NCBI RefSeq assembly: GCF_028553745.1
Contig: NZ_CP067129.1
Coordinates: 201,001-265,000 of the forward strand
Direction: 5' to 3'
DNA length: 64,000 nt
Source of the DNA: Paracoccus seriniphilus
GTDB lineage: Bacteria > Pseudomonadota > Alphaproteobacteria > Rhodobacterales > Rhodobacteraceae
Every line of letters starts with the position of its first letter. Within the stretch, counting starts at the first letter, position 1. The translations under genes were made by a program, and so were the position numbers. Below the pieces are notes generated by a model. That model was given only the letters and a program-made list of their open reading frames with translations. It searched no databases and was not told where the DNA came from. Of this stretch, positions 18,260 to 28,486 are shown piece after piece.

Positions 18260-18817
18260 CTATTCCACCTTGCCGAAACGTTCGGCCAGGGCATCGAAAC
18301 CGGCCTGGTAGATGGCCGTGACCGCAGCAACCGCCGCATCGTCGTTCAGTTCTTCGGGCGGATCGTTATTGGGAAAACCCCGGTAATAGCCTCCCTTCCA
18401 CAGAACTTCGGCCTTGCCGTCCTTGTCACTGACCTGCAGCGTCGCCGAATAATTGGTGACGGGCAGAACCTCGACCGCAACATCGGTGATCATGTATTTG
18501 TACATCATCTTGTCGGGGTCGATCTTCATCAGCTGTTCCGTGATGGTCGGATCGCCGCTTTCCGCCTTCAGATGCAGGACTCGCGTCGATTCATCGGGAA
18601 CATCGACGGGTGCGCCCTCGGGGGTCATTTCGGTCGAAGCGACGGCAGGATGCCAGCTCATGTCATCGAAATGCCCGATCACCTCCCAGACCTCGGTGGG
18701 GCTGGCATCAAGGGTGATCGTCATCTGGGTTTTCTGTCGCGAGGGCCCATGTGCCGACGCCGTGCTTGCAAGGGCCATGCCGGCAGCCAGGGTCAGGCCG
18801 AACATTGCTTTCAACAT
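18260..18817 (-). CDS. Secreted SRPBCC-fold protein (MxaD-like)
   Basis: A 185-residue protein with a signal peptide (residues 1-22, ending in STASA) and an SRPBCC/START-like domain: MTITLDASPTEVWEVIGHFDDMSWHP is the typical first strand and helix. Secreted SRPBCC proteins such as MxaD accompany PQQ methanol dehydrogenases and help interaction with cytochrome; that role is inferred here from context. GGAGG lies upstream of the ATG at 18817. It is divergent from the ABC-system operon and first in a two-gene unit with the beta-propeller. Confidence 0.82.
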   Translation of the reverse strand: MLKAMFGLTLAAGMALASTASAHGPSRQKTQMTITLDASPTEVWEVIGHFDDMSWHPAVASTEMTPEGAPVDVPDESTRVLHLKAESGDPTITEQLMKIDPDKMMYKYMITDVAVEVLPVTNYSATLQVSDKDGKAEVLWKGGYYRGFPNNDPPEELNDDAAVAAVTAIYQAGFDALAERFGKVE

Positions 18818-18899
18818 ATTTCTTCATCCTCCCGTGAACCCGTGTGGAGCATGATCGCCACCGGCGTCATCGTCCATACGACCAAAGACTTAGGAAAAC

Positions 18900-18920
18900 A
18901 TTCCCGTGCCGCGCGGGAAT
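18900..18920. promoter_or_regulatory. Inverted repeat in the divergent SRPBCC / ABC-system promoter region
   Basis: A perfect 7-bp inverted repeat ATTCCCG-(7 nt)-CGGGAAT, followed by an A-run, lies between the two divergent starts (18817 and 18979). The spacing suits a dimeric regulator that could control both sides of the island. No regulator can be assigned. Confidence 0.4.
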
Positions 18921-18978
18921 AAAAAACGTCTTGCCCTGCGGGATGCCCGGGCCCAACATGAGCTGGGGAGAGTGCAAA

Positions 18979-20178
18979 ATGTTCAGGGAAATCCTTGCTT
19001 TTCTGGCGATTGCCGGATTGTTTGCGACGGCTGCAGTTGCCCAGCAGCCATCGCCCGAGGTGATCCGCGCGGCCGTGTTGCGGGTCGACAGGCCGGATCT
19101 GCCGCCGATCTCTCGTCTTGAACTGGCGACCGATGATCTGGGTTTTGCCGGGGCGCGTCTGGCCATCGAGGACAATGACACCACCGGGCGCTTCATGGGG
19201 CAGAAATTCGAGGCCGAAGAAGTGGTCGTCGCGCCCGAAACAGCCGCCGAGGAACTGGAGCGGCTGATTGCCGAGGATGTGGGTTTCGTCGTGCTTCTGG
19301 CCGATGATGACACCACGCTGGCGCTGGCCGATCAGGCGGGGGACCGCATCACATTGCTGAATGCGGCGGCACGTGGTGACAATCTGCGTGGCCGCGACTG
19401 TCGCTTCAACATGATCCACGTGGCCCCCAGCCATGCAATGATCGCCGATGCGCTGGCCCAGTTCCTGATGTGGAAGAACTGGTCGCGCTGGTTCCTGATT
19501 GAAGGCAGCCATGCCGCAGATACCGATCTGGCCGAGGCCTATCGCCGGGCAGCGCGCAAATTCGGGGCCAAACTGGTCGAGGAACGCCTGTATGAAGATA
19601 CCGGCGGGGCGCGGCGCACGGATTCCGGCCATGTGCAGGTGCAAAAACAGATCCCGGTCTTTACCCAGCGTGCGGCGGAACATGACGTGATCGTTGCCGC
19701 AGATGAGGCAGATGTCTTTGCCGCCTATCTGCCCTATCAGGTCTGGGATCCGCGCCCGGTCACCGGATCTGCCGGGCTTGTTCCGCGCAGCTGGCATCCG
19801 GCAATGGAATCTTGGGGTGCGTCCCAGTTCCAGAACCGTTTCGAGGCATTGGCCAACCGCCCGATGCGGGAAATCGACTATCAGGTCTGGCTGGCCCTGC
19901 GCATGCTGGGCGAGGCCGCGACACGCAGTGGCTCGTCCGATACAGAAACCCTGCGCGAATATCTGTTGTCCGACAGTTTCGAAGTGGCGGGCTTCAAGGG
20001 GCAGAAGCTGACCCTGCGCGACTGGGACCACCAGCTGCGCCAGCCGATCCTGCTGACCACGGGGTTGCTGATGACCTCGGTCAGCCCGCAAGAGCAATAT
20101 CTCCACCAGACCAGCCGGCTGGATACGCTGGGTATCGATCGGGCTGAAACCGAATGCAAATTCCCGGAGGCAGAATGA
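18979..20178 (+). CDS. Periplasmic binding-like protein of the PQQ-dehydrogenase-linked ABC system
   Basis: A 399-residue secreted protein (signal peptide to about residue 22, AAVAQ) with a type I periplasmic-binding fold like branched-chain amino acid receptors: RLAIEDND near residue 57, DVGFVVLLADDDTTLAL, and a C-terminal lobe with the HQTSRLDTLG ending. It fits the family of substrate-binding proteins found in PQQ-dependent alcohol dehydrogenase ABC loci; Pseudomonas putida PedA1A2BC is the best-studied such locus. Its ligand is unknown. ATG 18979 follows GGGGAG. The stop overlaps the next propeller gene by 4 bp. Confidence 0.82.
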   Translation: MFREILAFLAIAGLFATAAVAQQPSPEVIRAAVLRVDRPDLPPISRLELATDDLGFAGARLAIEDNDTTGRFMGQKFEAEEVVVAPETAAEELERLIAEDVGFVVLLADDDTTLALADQAGDRITLLNAAARGDNLRGRDCRFNMIHVAPSHAMIADALAQFLMWKNWSRWFLIEGSHAADTDLAEAYRRAARKFGAKLVEERLYEDTGGARRTDSGHVQVQKQIPVFTQRAAEHDVIVAADEADVFAAYLPYQVWDPRPVTGSAGLVPRSWHPAMESWGASQFQNRFEALANRPMREIDYQVWLALRMLGEAATRSGSSDTETLREYLLSDSFEVAGFKGQKLTLRDWDHQLRQPILLTTGLLMTSVSPQEQYLHQTSRLDTLGIDRAETECKFPEAE

Positions 20179-21134
20179 AACCGCTTATCGTTATCGGCCT
20201 TTGTCTGGCGGCAACGCCTTCTGTCGCGAACCGCGTCTTTGTCAGCAATGAAAAGGGAAATGACGTCACGGTTCTGGACAGCGCCACATTCGAGGTGATC
20301 GGCACCTATCCGGTCGGGAACCGTCCGCGCGGGATCACCATCAGCCCTGATGGGCGCGAGTTGTATGTCTGTGCCTCGGATGACGATCTGGTGCGGGTCT
20401 TCGATCCGCAGACCATGGAAGAAATGCACACCCTGCCATCGGGGCCTGACCCGGAACTGTTCGTCCTGCATCCCTCGGGCAATCCGCTGTATGTCGCCAA
20501 TGAGGATGACAATCTGGTGACCGTCGTGGATACCCAGACCCACAAGGTGCTGGCCGAAATTCCCGTGGGGGTCGAGCCCGAAGGAATGGGGGTCAGCCCG
20601 GATGGGAAGGTGGTGATCAATACGTCTGAAACGACCAACATGGCGCATTTCATCGATTCGGAAACTTTCGAGATCTTCGGCAATGTGCTGGTCGATTCAC
20701 GCCCACGTTTTGCGCAGTACAATCACGATGGTTCCAAGCTATATGTCAGTTCCGAGATCGGCGGCACGGTCAGCGTGATCGACCCGCAGACGCAGGCGAT
20801 TACCCACAAGATCGAATTCGACATTCCGGGCGTGCTGCCCGAGGCGATCCAGCCGGTCGGCGTGCGGATCAGCAATGATGGCAAGAAGGTCTTCGTGGCC
20901 CTGGGGCCCGCGAACCGTGTTGCGGTGATCGACGGCGAAACGGATGAGGTTCAGGACTATCTGCTGGTCGGCCAGCGGGTCTGGCAAATGGCCTTCACGC
21001 CGGACGAGAAATATCTGTTCACGACCAATGGCAATTCCAACGACGTTTCGGTGATCGATGTCGAAGCGGTCAAGGTCGTGAAATCCATCGCCGTCGGACA
21101 GCAGCCCTGGGGCGTTGTCGTGGCGCCGGACTGA
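20175..21134 (+). CDS. Second YVTN-type beta-propeller protein, ABC-system associated
   Basis: A 319-residue secreted beta-propeller (signal peptide about residues 1-18, PSVANRVFVSNE after it). Regular repeats such as VTVLDSATFEVIGTYPVG and VSVIDVEAVKVVKSIAVG are clear; each has the PxGxxxSPDG turn. The start is ATG 20175, within a 4-bp overlap with the binding-protein gene and after GGAGG. It belongs to the PQQ-dependent catabolism-associated propeller group like the one at 17.3 kb, but the two are on opposite strands and are clearly diverged. Likely role: periplasmic partner of the ABC system or the dehydrogenase. Confidence 0.86.
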   Translation: MKPLIVIGLCLAATPSVANRVFVSNEKGNDVTVLDSATFEVIGTYPVGNRPRGITISPDGRELYVCASDDDLVRVFDPQTMEEMHTLPSGPDPELFVLHPSGNPLYVANEDDNLVTVVDTQTHKVLAEIPVGVEPEGMGVSPDGKVVINTSETTNMAHFIDSETFEIFGNVLVDSRPRFAQYNHDGSKLYVSSEIGGTVSVIDPQTQAITHKIEFDIPGVLPEAIQPVGVRISNDGKKVFVALGPANRVAVIDGETDEVQDYLLVGQRVWQMAFTPDEKYLFTTNGNSNDVSVIDVEAVKVVKSIAVGQQPWGVVVAPD

Positions 21135-21160
21135 AATCTTATCATGGGGGAGGAAAACCA

Positions 21161-21718
21161 GTGATACGTTTCATCATGCTGATGGCACTTATGGCGGGGA
21201 CCGCAACGGCCCAGCAAGCGGCCGCCCAGTCCGATGACGACATGGCGGCAACGGCTGTGGAAATGTCTCAGGACGCAGACGATGACGACGACGATGATGA
21301 GGAGGAGGAAAGCGGCGAAGCGGGCGTCCACGAGGCCGGGGCCAGGTTCGACTATGGCTTTTCGGGCCTGATGGCGCGTGACAACCGCACCCAGCTGGCG
21401 CCCTTGACGCTGGCAGCAGGCAAGCCCGTGGCCACGGCGGAATACACGCTCAAGTCGGGCGGCTACTACCGTCTGGACATCAATGCCGATGGCAGCCAGG
21501 AACTGGCCCTGTCAGGGGGGGATTTCTTCCGCGCGATCTGGGTGAATGAGATCGTCATCGAGGATATCGAAATCCGGCCGATGGGGGTCCACAGTCTGGA
21601 ATTCGACGATGCCGGCACCGCGACCATCAGCTTTGTTGCCGTTGTTCCCGGGCGCTATACGCTGTCGATTCCCGGATCGAAGGGCGAGACGCAGCAAGCC
21701 GTCTTCAATATCCGCTGA
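21161..21718 (+). CDS. Secreted acidic protein of unknown function in the xox/ABC operon
   Basis: Not recognised as a named family. The 185-residue product has a signal peptide (to about residue 18), then an extreme acidic tract: seven Asp (40-46) and four Glu (47-50) in a row within residues 38-58. The rest looks like a beta-rich domain (TAEYTLKSGGYYRL, GGDFFRAIWVNEIVIEDIEIRP, ISFVAVVPGRYTLSIPG), somewhat like cupredoxin-type or Ig-like sandwiches. The start is GTG 21161 after GGGGGAGG. It lies between the propeller and ATPase genes with 2 nt to the latter, so it is part of the ABC unit. The acidic tract could bind multivalent cations, such as the lanthanide needed by XoxF; this is inference only. 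Confidence 0.78.
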   Translation: MIRFIMLMALMAGTATAQQAAAQSDDDMAATAVEMSQDADDDDDDDEEEESGEAGVHEAGARFDYGFSGLMARDNRTQLAPLTLAAGKPVATAEYTLKSGGYYRLDINADGSQELALSGGDFFRAIWVNEIVIEDIEIRPMGVHSLEFDDAGTATISFVAVVPGRYTLSIPGSKGETQQAVFNIR

Positions 21719-21720
21719 CG

Positions 21721-22446
21721 ATGACCCTCAGCGCGCTGGAGATAGATCAGGTCAGCCACAGCTACGGATCTGTCCGGGCGTTGACGGATGTGTCCTTCGA
21801 TATCCCCAGGGGGCGCTTCACGGCACTCTTGGGGATCAATGGCGCGGGGAAGACGACGCTCTTTTCCCTGATCACGCGGCTTTATGACAATAATTCCGGC
21901 AGGATCCGCGTCGCGGGCCATGATTTGCGTCGCGAACCGGCGCAGGCGCTGGCCCGTCTGGGCGTGGTGTTTCAAAGCCGGGCGCTGGATGCCGATCTGA
22001 CCGTGCTGCAGAACCTTGCCTATCACGCCAGCCTGCATGGCATCGGCCGGGTCAGGGCCCGCGCGCGCATCGACGAGGTGATCGCACAGGTCGGGCTGAG
22101 AGAAAAGCTGGGCGAAAGGGTCGCCGCGCTTTCGGGCGGACAGCAGCGACGGGCCGAGATCGCCCGCGCCCTGATCCACCGCCCCGACGTGCTGTTGCTG
22201 GATGAGGCCACCGTTGGGCTGGATGTGAAATCGCGCGCCGAAGTCCTGTCGCTGACGCGCAGACTGGTCGCCCAAAGCGGTGTTTCGGTTCTTTGGGCAA
22301 CGCATATCATGGACGAGATCCAGCCCGATGACGGGCTGGTCATCCTGCATCGGGGCAGGGTGTTGAAAAAGGGACTCATGGCAGAGATTTCTGGCGCAGA
22401 TGGGCTGACGCGATCATTCCTGGACCTGACGGGAACCGCTGCATGA
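21721..22446 (+). CDS. ABC transporter ATP-binding protein, PQQ-dehydrogenase-linked system
   Basis: A 241-residue ABC ATPase. Walker A GINGAGKTT is near residues 37-45, the Q-loop at VVFQSRAL, the signature as LSGGQQRRAEIARAL near 138-152, and Walker B VLLLDEATVGLD follows, with the H-loop in WATHIMDEI. The closest functional class by sequence style is the ABC-2 (drug/polysaccharide export) ATPases. It is 2 nt after the acidic-protein gene and overlaps the permease by 4 bp. In Pseudomonas putida the comparable PedB works in a locus needed for growth at low lanthanide; the same role here is inferred. Confidence 0.9.
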   Translation: MTLSALEIDQVSHSYGSVRALTDVSFDIPRGRFTALLGINGAGKTTLFSLITRLYDNNSGRIRVAGHDLRREPAQALARLGVVFQSRALDADLTVLQNLAYHASLHGIGRVRARARIDEVIAQVGLREKLGERVAALSGGQQRRAEIARALIHRPDVLLLDEATVGLDVKSRAEVLSLTRRLVAQSGVSVLWATHIMDEIQPDDGLVILHRGRVLKKGLMAEISGADGLTRSFLDLTGTAA

Positions 22447-23264
22447 CCCGCAAGGCGTTTCCTGCCAGCGCATGGCTGATCGCATTCGCGGGGATCACCC
22501 GGCGCGAGTCACTGCGTTTCGTCAATCAGCGCGGGCGCTTTCTGGCGGCTCTGGTGCGGCCACTTGTCTGGCTGTTCATCTTTGCCGCCGGGTTTCGTGC
22601 GGTGCTGGGACTGTCGATCACCGAACCCTATGACACCTATGTTCTGTATGAAGTCTATGTGACGCCGGGCCTTTGCGCGATGATCCAGTTGTTCAACGGC
22701 ATGCAGTCCTCGCTGTCGATGGTCTATGACCGTGAAACAGGGGCGATGCGGACATTGCTGGTCAGCCCCTTTCCCCGCTGGTTCCTGCTGGGGTCGAAAC
22801 TGCTTGCCGGCGTCATCGTGTCCATCATTCAGGTCTATACCTTTCTGGCCATCGCATGGCTGTGGGACATCCGCCCGCCACTGTGGGGATATGTTGCGGT
22901 CCTGCCGGCGCTGATCTTGTCGGGCCTGATGCTGGGCGCGATGGGGCTGTTCCTGTCATCGGCGATCAAACAGCTGGAGAATTTCGCGGGCGTGATGAAT
23001 TTCGTCATCTTCCCGATGTTCTTTGCCTCTTCGGCGCTCTACCCGCTGTGGCGGATGCGGGAAAGCTCGACGCTGTTGCATGACATTTGTGCCGTAAATC
23101 CCTTCACCCATGCGGTCGAACTGATCCGCTTTGCCCTTTACCTGCAGGTGAACTGGCTGTCGCTTGCGGTTGTTCTGGGCTGTCTGACCGCGTTTTTCGG
23201 TCTGGCGATCTTCATGTATGATCCCGGCAAGGGGCGTTGGAAAAACCGAAGGGGCAACGGATGA
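22443..23264 (+). CDS. ABC-2 type permease, PQQ-dehydrogenase-linked system
   Basis: A 273-residue inner-membrane protein with six hydrophobic segments and the ABC-2 permease hallmarks: an N-terminal amphipathic region, MVYDRETGAMRTLLVSPFPRW after the second segment, and a NPFTHAVELIRFALY stretch before the last one. This architecture belongs to exporters, yet the operon includes a periplasmic binding-like protein. Overlaps of 4 bp on both sides couple it to the ATPase and to the next secreted protein. The substrate is unknown; comparable PedC loci accompany PQQ alcohol dehydrogenases. Confidence 0.9.
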   Translation: MTRKAFPASAWLIAFAGITRRESLRFVNQRGRFLAALVRPLVWLFIFAAGFRAVLGLSITEPYDTYVLYEVYVTPGLCAMIQLFNGMQSSLSMVYDRETGAMRTLLVSPFPRWFLLGSKLLAGVIVSIIQVYTFLAIAWLWDIRPPLWGYVAVLPALILSGLMLGAMGLFLSSAIKQLENFAGVMNFVIFPMFFASSALYPLWRMRESSTLLHDICAVNPFTHAVELIRFALYLQVNWLSLAVVLGCLTAFFGLAIFMYDPGKGRWKNRRGNG

Positions 23265-23854
23265 AACTGACTGCAATCCTGACGGCCATTTTGCTGGCCG
23301 GTCCTGCCATGGCGGCCGATGGAACGGATCCCGACTGGCCGTGTATTCAGCGCAAGCAACCGCATCTCTCCTTGGGCCAGATGTGGAGTGGACCGATACC
23401 TGACGACCGGATCATGCAATTGGCGCAGGACGAACAGATTTCGGCGCTGGCCGCCCGGCTGGAACAGCGTCGCCTGCCCATTGAAACCGCCGAGGCCGAG
23501 ATCGCCGAATTCGCCGGGACAACGGACAATGACGGTTTGACCGCTCTGATGGTGGCCATCCTGAACCGGATCGAGCCAGACCGCTCGGCGCTGATCGAGG
23601 GGATCGCGCGCTATGGCCGAAAGCAGGTCCAGCTTGCACAGGCCATCGAAAAGCGGCGCGAAACCATGGCCCGGCTTGAAGCCGCCGATCCACCGGATTT
23701 CGACGCCATCGATGCCGAAGAAGAAGCCTTGGACTGGGATCAGCGCATCTTCATCGAGCGGCAGAAATCGCTGACCTATGTTTGTGAAACGCCGGTCATC
23801 CTTGAACAACGTGCCTTTGCGCTTGCCCGCGCCATTGCAGGGCATCTGCAATAG
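23261..23854 (+). CDS. Secreted two-cysteine protein of unknown function, last gene of the ABC unit
   Basis: Not recognised as a named family. The 197-residue product has a signal peptide (residues 1-18, GPAMA then ADG). The mature protein has exactly two cysteines, Cys-28 in DPDWPCIQRK and Cys-175 in LTYVCETPV, placed near the two ends, which suggests a disulfide closing an all-helical protein. The middle is rich in Ala, Glu and Arg and predicted helical. ATG 23261 lies in a 4-bp overlap with the permease stop, so it is co-translated with the ABC system. It may be a periplasmic accessory subunit. Confidence 0.75.
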   Translation: MKLTAILTAILLAGPAMAADGTDPDWPCIQRKQPHLSLGQMWSGPIPDDRIMQLAQDEQISALAARLEQRRLPIETAEAEIAEFAGTTDNDGLTALMVAILNRIEPDRSALIEGIARYGRKQVQLAQAIEKRRETMARLEAADPPDFDAIDAEEEALDWDQRIFIERQKSLTYVCETPVILEQRAFALARAIAGHLQ

Positions 23855-23861
23855 GGGTGCT

Positions 23862-26038
<2,177 letters not shown>

Positions 26039-26110
26039 GAAAATTCGCCTTTGTCTCAGAGGGGCCCGCAGGTTCACGGCCAGCGGGCCATGAGGGTCTC
26101 TTGGCAAAGC

Positions 26111-26124
26111 GTATCACATGATAC
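26111..26124. promoter_or_regulatory. Short inverted repeat between the GT2 and barrel-protein genes
   Basis: GTATCA-CA-TGATAC is a 6-bp inverted repeat in the 300-bp divergent region 26039-26340. The region is AT-richer than its surroundings (a run of A then T near 26205-26215) and contains TATAAC at 26224, so it probably holds promoters for both sides. The operator role is a guess. Confidence 0.3.
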
Positions 26125-26340
26125 AAGCTTGCCGCTGCAATGGCAGAAGGTGAAGGGGCGAAATCTCGCCAACTCGCCTATTGCGTGTGATCGAAGAGTC
26201 GCGCAAAAATTTTTTGTGGCGTGTATAACGTCATTCGCCGGTGCGTTTCGTTGATCCAAAATAAAAACACGCGTATTCCGGTGGTATGCGGAACTGCTGA
26301 GTCCGTTCTGCCCGTTCGCTCGCTTATCGAGGATATTGAA

Positions 26341-27066
26341 ATGTTTAACAATTTGACGACGCCAGTTGTGTTTGCAGGTGCGCTGGTTGCAGCCACTGGA
26401 GTAGCCTCTGCTGGTGGCTATACCGTTCCGGTCGTGGCAGAACCGGTGATTGCTCCCGTCGCCGCACCTGTCGCGGACTGGGCCGGCGCATATGGCGGTC
26501 TGTCCGCCGGATATGTTTTCGGCGGGGATGACCGCGTCGGAATTCACGACCCTTCGGATGCCTTGCTTGCCACCCCCGGCAGCGCCGATCTCAGCGGTGC
26601 CACCTATGGCGTGCATCTGGGTTATCGCTGGCAGCGCGAATTCCGTGGCCGCCAAATCGTCTATGGTCCCGAACTGGCCTATGAAGGCAGCAGCGCCGAC
26701 GATTCCTTCGATACGGGTTCGGCCTCGGCTGAATCGCAACTGGACAATCTGATTGCCCTGCGTTTCAAGACCGGTATCCTGAACGAAGCCCAGAACACCA
26801 TGTTCTATGGCATTATCGGTGCCATGCGCGGAGAATTCGACTATCAGGTCGAAGGCGCAGGCATGGATTATGATGACAGTTTCGACACCAATGCCTGGAC
26901 CGTTGGTCTGGGTGTGGAGCGCATGATCAATGATCGCGTCTCGGTCTTCGGTGAATGGGAATACCGCGATTTCGGTCGCACGACCCTGACCGATGCCGCC
27001 GGATACAGCACCGAGGCCACCCCGGAACATCACGTCGTGAAAATGGGCGTGAACTTCAGCTTCTGA
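26341..27066 (+). CDS. Outer-membrane beta-barrel protein (porin/OmpA-like barrel family)
   Basis: A 241-residue secreted protein with a signal peptide (residues 1-23, VASA). After a Pro/Val/Ala-rich linker comes WAGAYGGLSAGYVFGG, the typical first strand of small outer-membrane barrels in alphaproteobacteria. Alternating strands follow (YGVHLGYRWQ, VYGPELAYEG, ERMINDRVSVFGEWEYRDFG), ending in MGVNFSF with the C-terminal Phe recognised by the BAM machinery. ATG 26341 follows GAGG. Likely a structural or general-purpose surface protein; no specific ligand is suggested. A strong terminator follows. Confidence 0.85.
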   Translation: MFNNLTTPVVFAGALVAATGVASAGGYTVPVVAEPVIAPVAAPVADWAGAYGGLSAGYVFGGDDRVGIHDPSDALLATPGSADLSGATYGVHLGYRWQREFRGRQIVYGPELAYEGSSADDSFDTGSASAESQLDNLIALRFKTGILNEAQNTMFYGIIGAMRGEFDYQVEGAGMDYDDSFDTNAWTVGLGVERMINDRVSVFGEWEYRDFGRTTLTDAAGYSTEATPEHHVVKMGVNFSF

Positions 27067-27091
27067 GCTTCATTCCATCACCCAAGAATTC

Positions 27092-27121
27092 GGCCGGCTG
27101 CCCTGAGCATGCCGGCCTTTT
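27092..27121 (+). terminator. Rho-independent terminator after the barrel-protein gene
   Basis: A perfect 7-bp stem (GGCCGGC / GCCGGCC) with a 12-nt loop is followed directly by TTTT, 25 bp after the stop codon. Confidence 0.8.
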
Positions 27122-27284
27122 CATTGCATGGCTTCTGCTGTGATCGCGACTGGGAATGGAACAGGGAAAACCGTCCACAAAGGCCTGTGCCATTCGCGAC
27201 AGCCTTTCTCCGGCCTGGCAGCGATTCCCGCTATGGTTGAAAAATCAAGGTGGAATCCACGTGAAATTCCCGGCGCCGAGCGGG

Positions 27285-27695
27285 TCAGCCGGGCAGGCCG
27301 CGGTCCAGAAGTTCCTTGATCTGACCGTGCGAGGTTCCGGCCACGATGCGACCAAGTTCGGTCTTGCCACGCAGCAGAATCAGGGTCGAGCGACGGGGCA
27401 CCGACAAATCCTTGACGATCTGGCTGCCTTTCCACTGATCCCAGTCCACCTGCATGAAGGTGATGGCCTCATCATAGGCGGGGTCGGCGCTGCGCAGGGC
27501 ATCGATCACGCGTTCCTGTGCGGCGCAGGTCGTACACCAATCGGCCTTGAAATCCAGAAACACGGTCTGCCCCTGGGCAAGGGCGGATTGCAATGCCTCG
27601 GGTGAATAGGCAACGCTGGCCGGCGTGGCACGGGCGGCCATGGGGGCGACCAATGTGATCGTGGCGGTCAGGGCAAGAAAATCGCGGCGGTTCAT
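27285..27695 (-). CDS. Thioredoxin-like protein, DsbD-C-terminal type
   Basis: A 136-residue secreted or membrane-anchored thioredoxin-fold protein with an N-terminal twin-arginine-like start (MNRRDFLALTAT) and signal segment to about residue 23. The active site is WCTTC in FKADWCTTCAAQERV, as in the C-terminal domain of DsbD, and VPRRSTLILLRG replaces the usual cis-Pro region. AAGGAG precedes the ATG. The neighbouring CcdA-type membrane protein would supply electrons, so the pair works like a split DsbD in the periplasm, for disulfide reduction or cytochrome c maturation. Confidence 0.88.
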   Translation of the reverse strand: MNRRDFLALTATITLVAPMAARATPASVAYSPEALQSALAQGQTVFLDFKADWCTTCAAQERVIDALRSADPAYDEAITFMQVDWDQWKGSQIVKDLSVPRRSTLILLRGKTELGRIVAGTSHGQIKELLDRGLPG

Positions 27696-27713
27696 TCTGG
27701 TGTCTCCTTGAGG

Positions 27714-28427
27714 TCAGATCGAAACGGAAAGGTCCTGAAGCCAAAGCGGCATATGCTGCACCGCCAGAGCCTCGATGAGATGCATCACGCCCGACAGCAT
27801 CGCCAGGCCAACGGCGATGAACACCAGTCCCATCATGGGTCTGGCGCGGATGGCCAGGGCCTGGGCGCGGGCGCGGTTGCGCATCAGCAGATCGCGTGCG
27901 CCATAGGCCAGCGCAAGGATCAGCGTCGCTACGCCGGCGGCAAAGGCTGCCATGATGGCACCTGCCTGCCAGAGGCTGCCGCCACCGCTGGCCAGCGCGA
28001 TGGCACCACCCAATGTCGGCCCGATGCAGGGGCTCCATGCGGCGCCCAGCAGCACACCGCCTGCGGCCTGACCTGCCAGCCCCGCGCCCTGCGTTCTGTC
28101 GATGCCCGCATCGGCACGAGATGCAAATCCGGCGGTGGCGGTCTGGAACAGCGCGCCCGCCTGCGGCATCAGCAGCGCGGCACCAAAGGCCAGCATGCCG
28201 ATGGCGGCAATGCCGTTCAACCGGTCCTCGGTCAGGCCGATCGCGTGGCCGAAGGCGGCGACCGTCAGTCCCAGGATCACGAAAGACAGGCTCATCCCCG
28301 CAGCCATGGCGACCGGACCCAGCCGATGTTTGCCCAATGCGCCAGTCACCACGATGGGCAGCACCGGCAGGACGCAGGGATTTATCAGGGTCAGCAGCCC
28401 GGCGAGATAGGCGAAAATCAGCGTCAT
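27714..28427 (-). CDS. ccdA: CcdA-family cytochrome c biogenesis / thiol:disulfide electron carrier
   Basis: A 237-residue inner-membrane protein of the CcdA/DsbD transmembrane family with six hydrophobic segments. The two conserved redox cysteines are in LTLINPCVLPVLP (first segment) and in AAWSPCIGPTLGGA (fourth), each next to Pro. ATG 28427 is preferred over an in-frame start eight codons upstream, because GGATGGAC lies before it and it puts the first membrane segment at the N-terminus. It is 18 bp upstream of the thioredoxin gene. Together they likely carry reducing power to the periplasm; XoxG-type cytochrome assembly would benefit but the link is not shown. Confidence 0.88.
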   Translation of the reverse strand: MTLIFAYLAGLLTLINPCVLPVLPIVVTGALGKHRLGPVAMAAGMSLSFVILGLTVAAFGHAIGLTEDRLNGIAAIGMLAFGAALLMPQAGALFQTATAGFASRADAGIDRTQGAGLAGQAAGGVLLGAAWSPCIGPTLGGAIALASGGGSLWQAGAIMAAFAAGVATLILALAYGARDLLMRNRARAQALAIRARPMMGLVFIAVGLAMLSGVMHLIEALAVQHMPLWLQDLSVSI

Positions 28428-28486
28428 TTGTCCATCCTGTTTTCCGACCATACGTGCGGAAACAGGATGGCGTTACAGCGCTGGGT

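Noticed and set aside
27252..27270. A possible third parS: a palindrome-like stretch with a CACGTG core between the barrel-protein and thioredoxin genes
   Set aside because: The flanks GGAAT/ATTCC are shifted by one base and do not match the TGTTTCACGTGAAACA consensus; only the core is shared.
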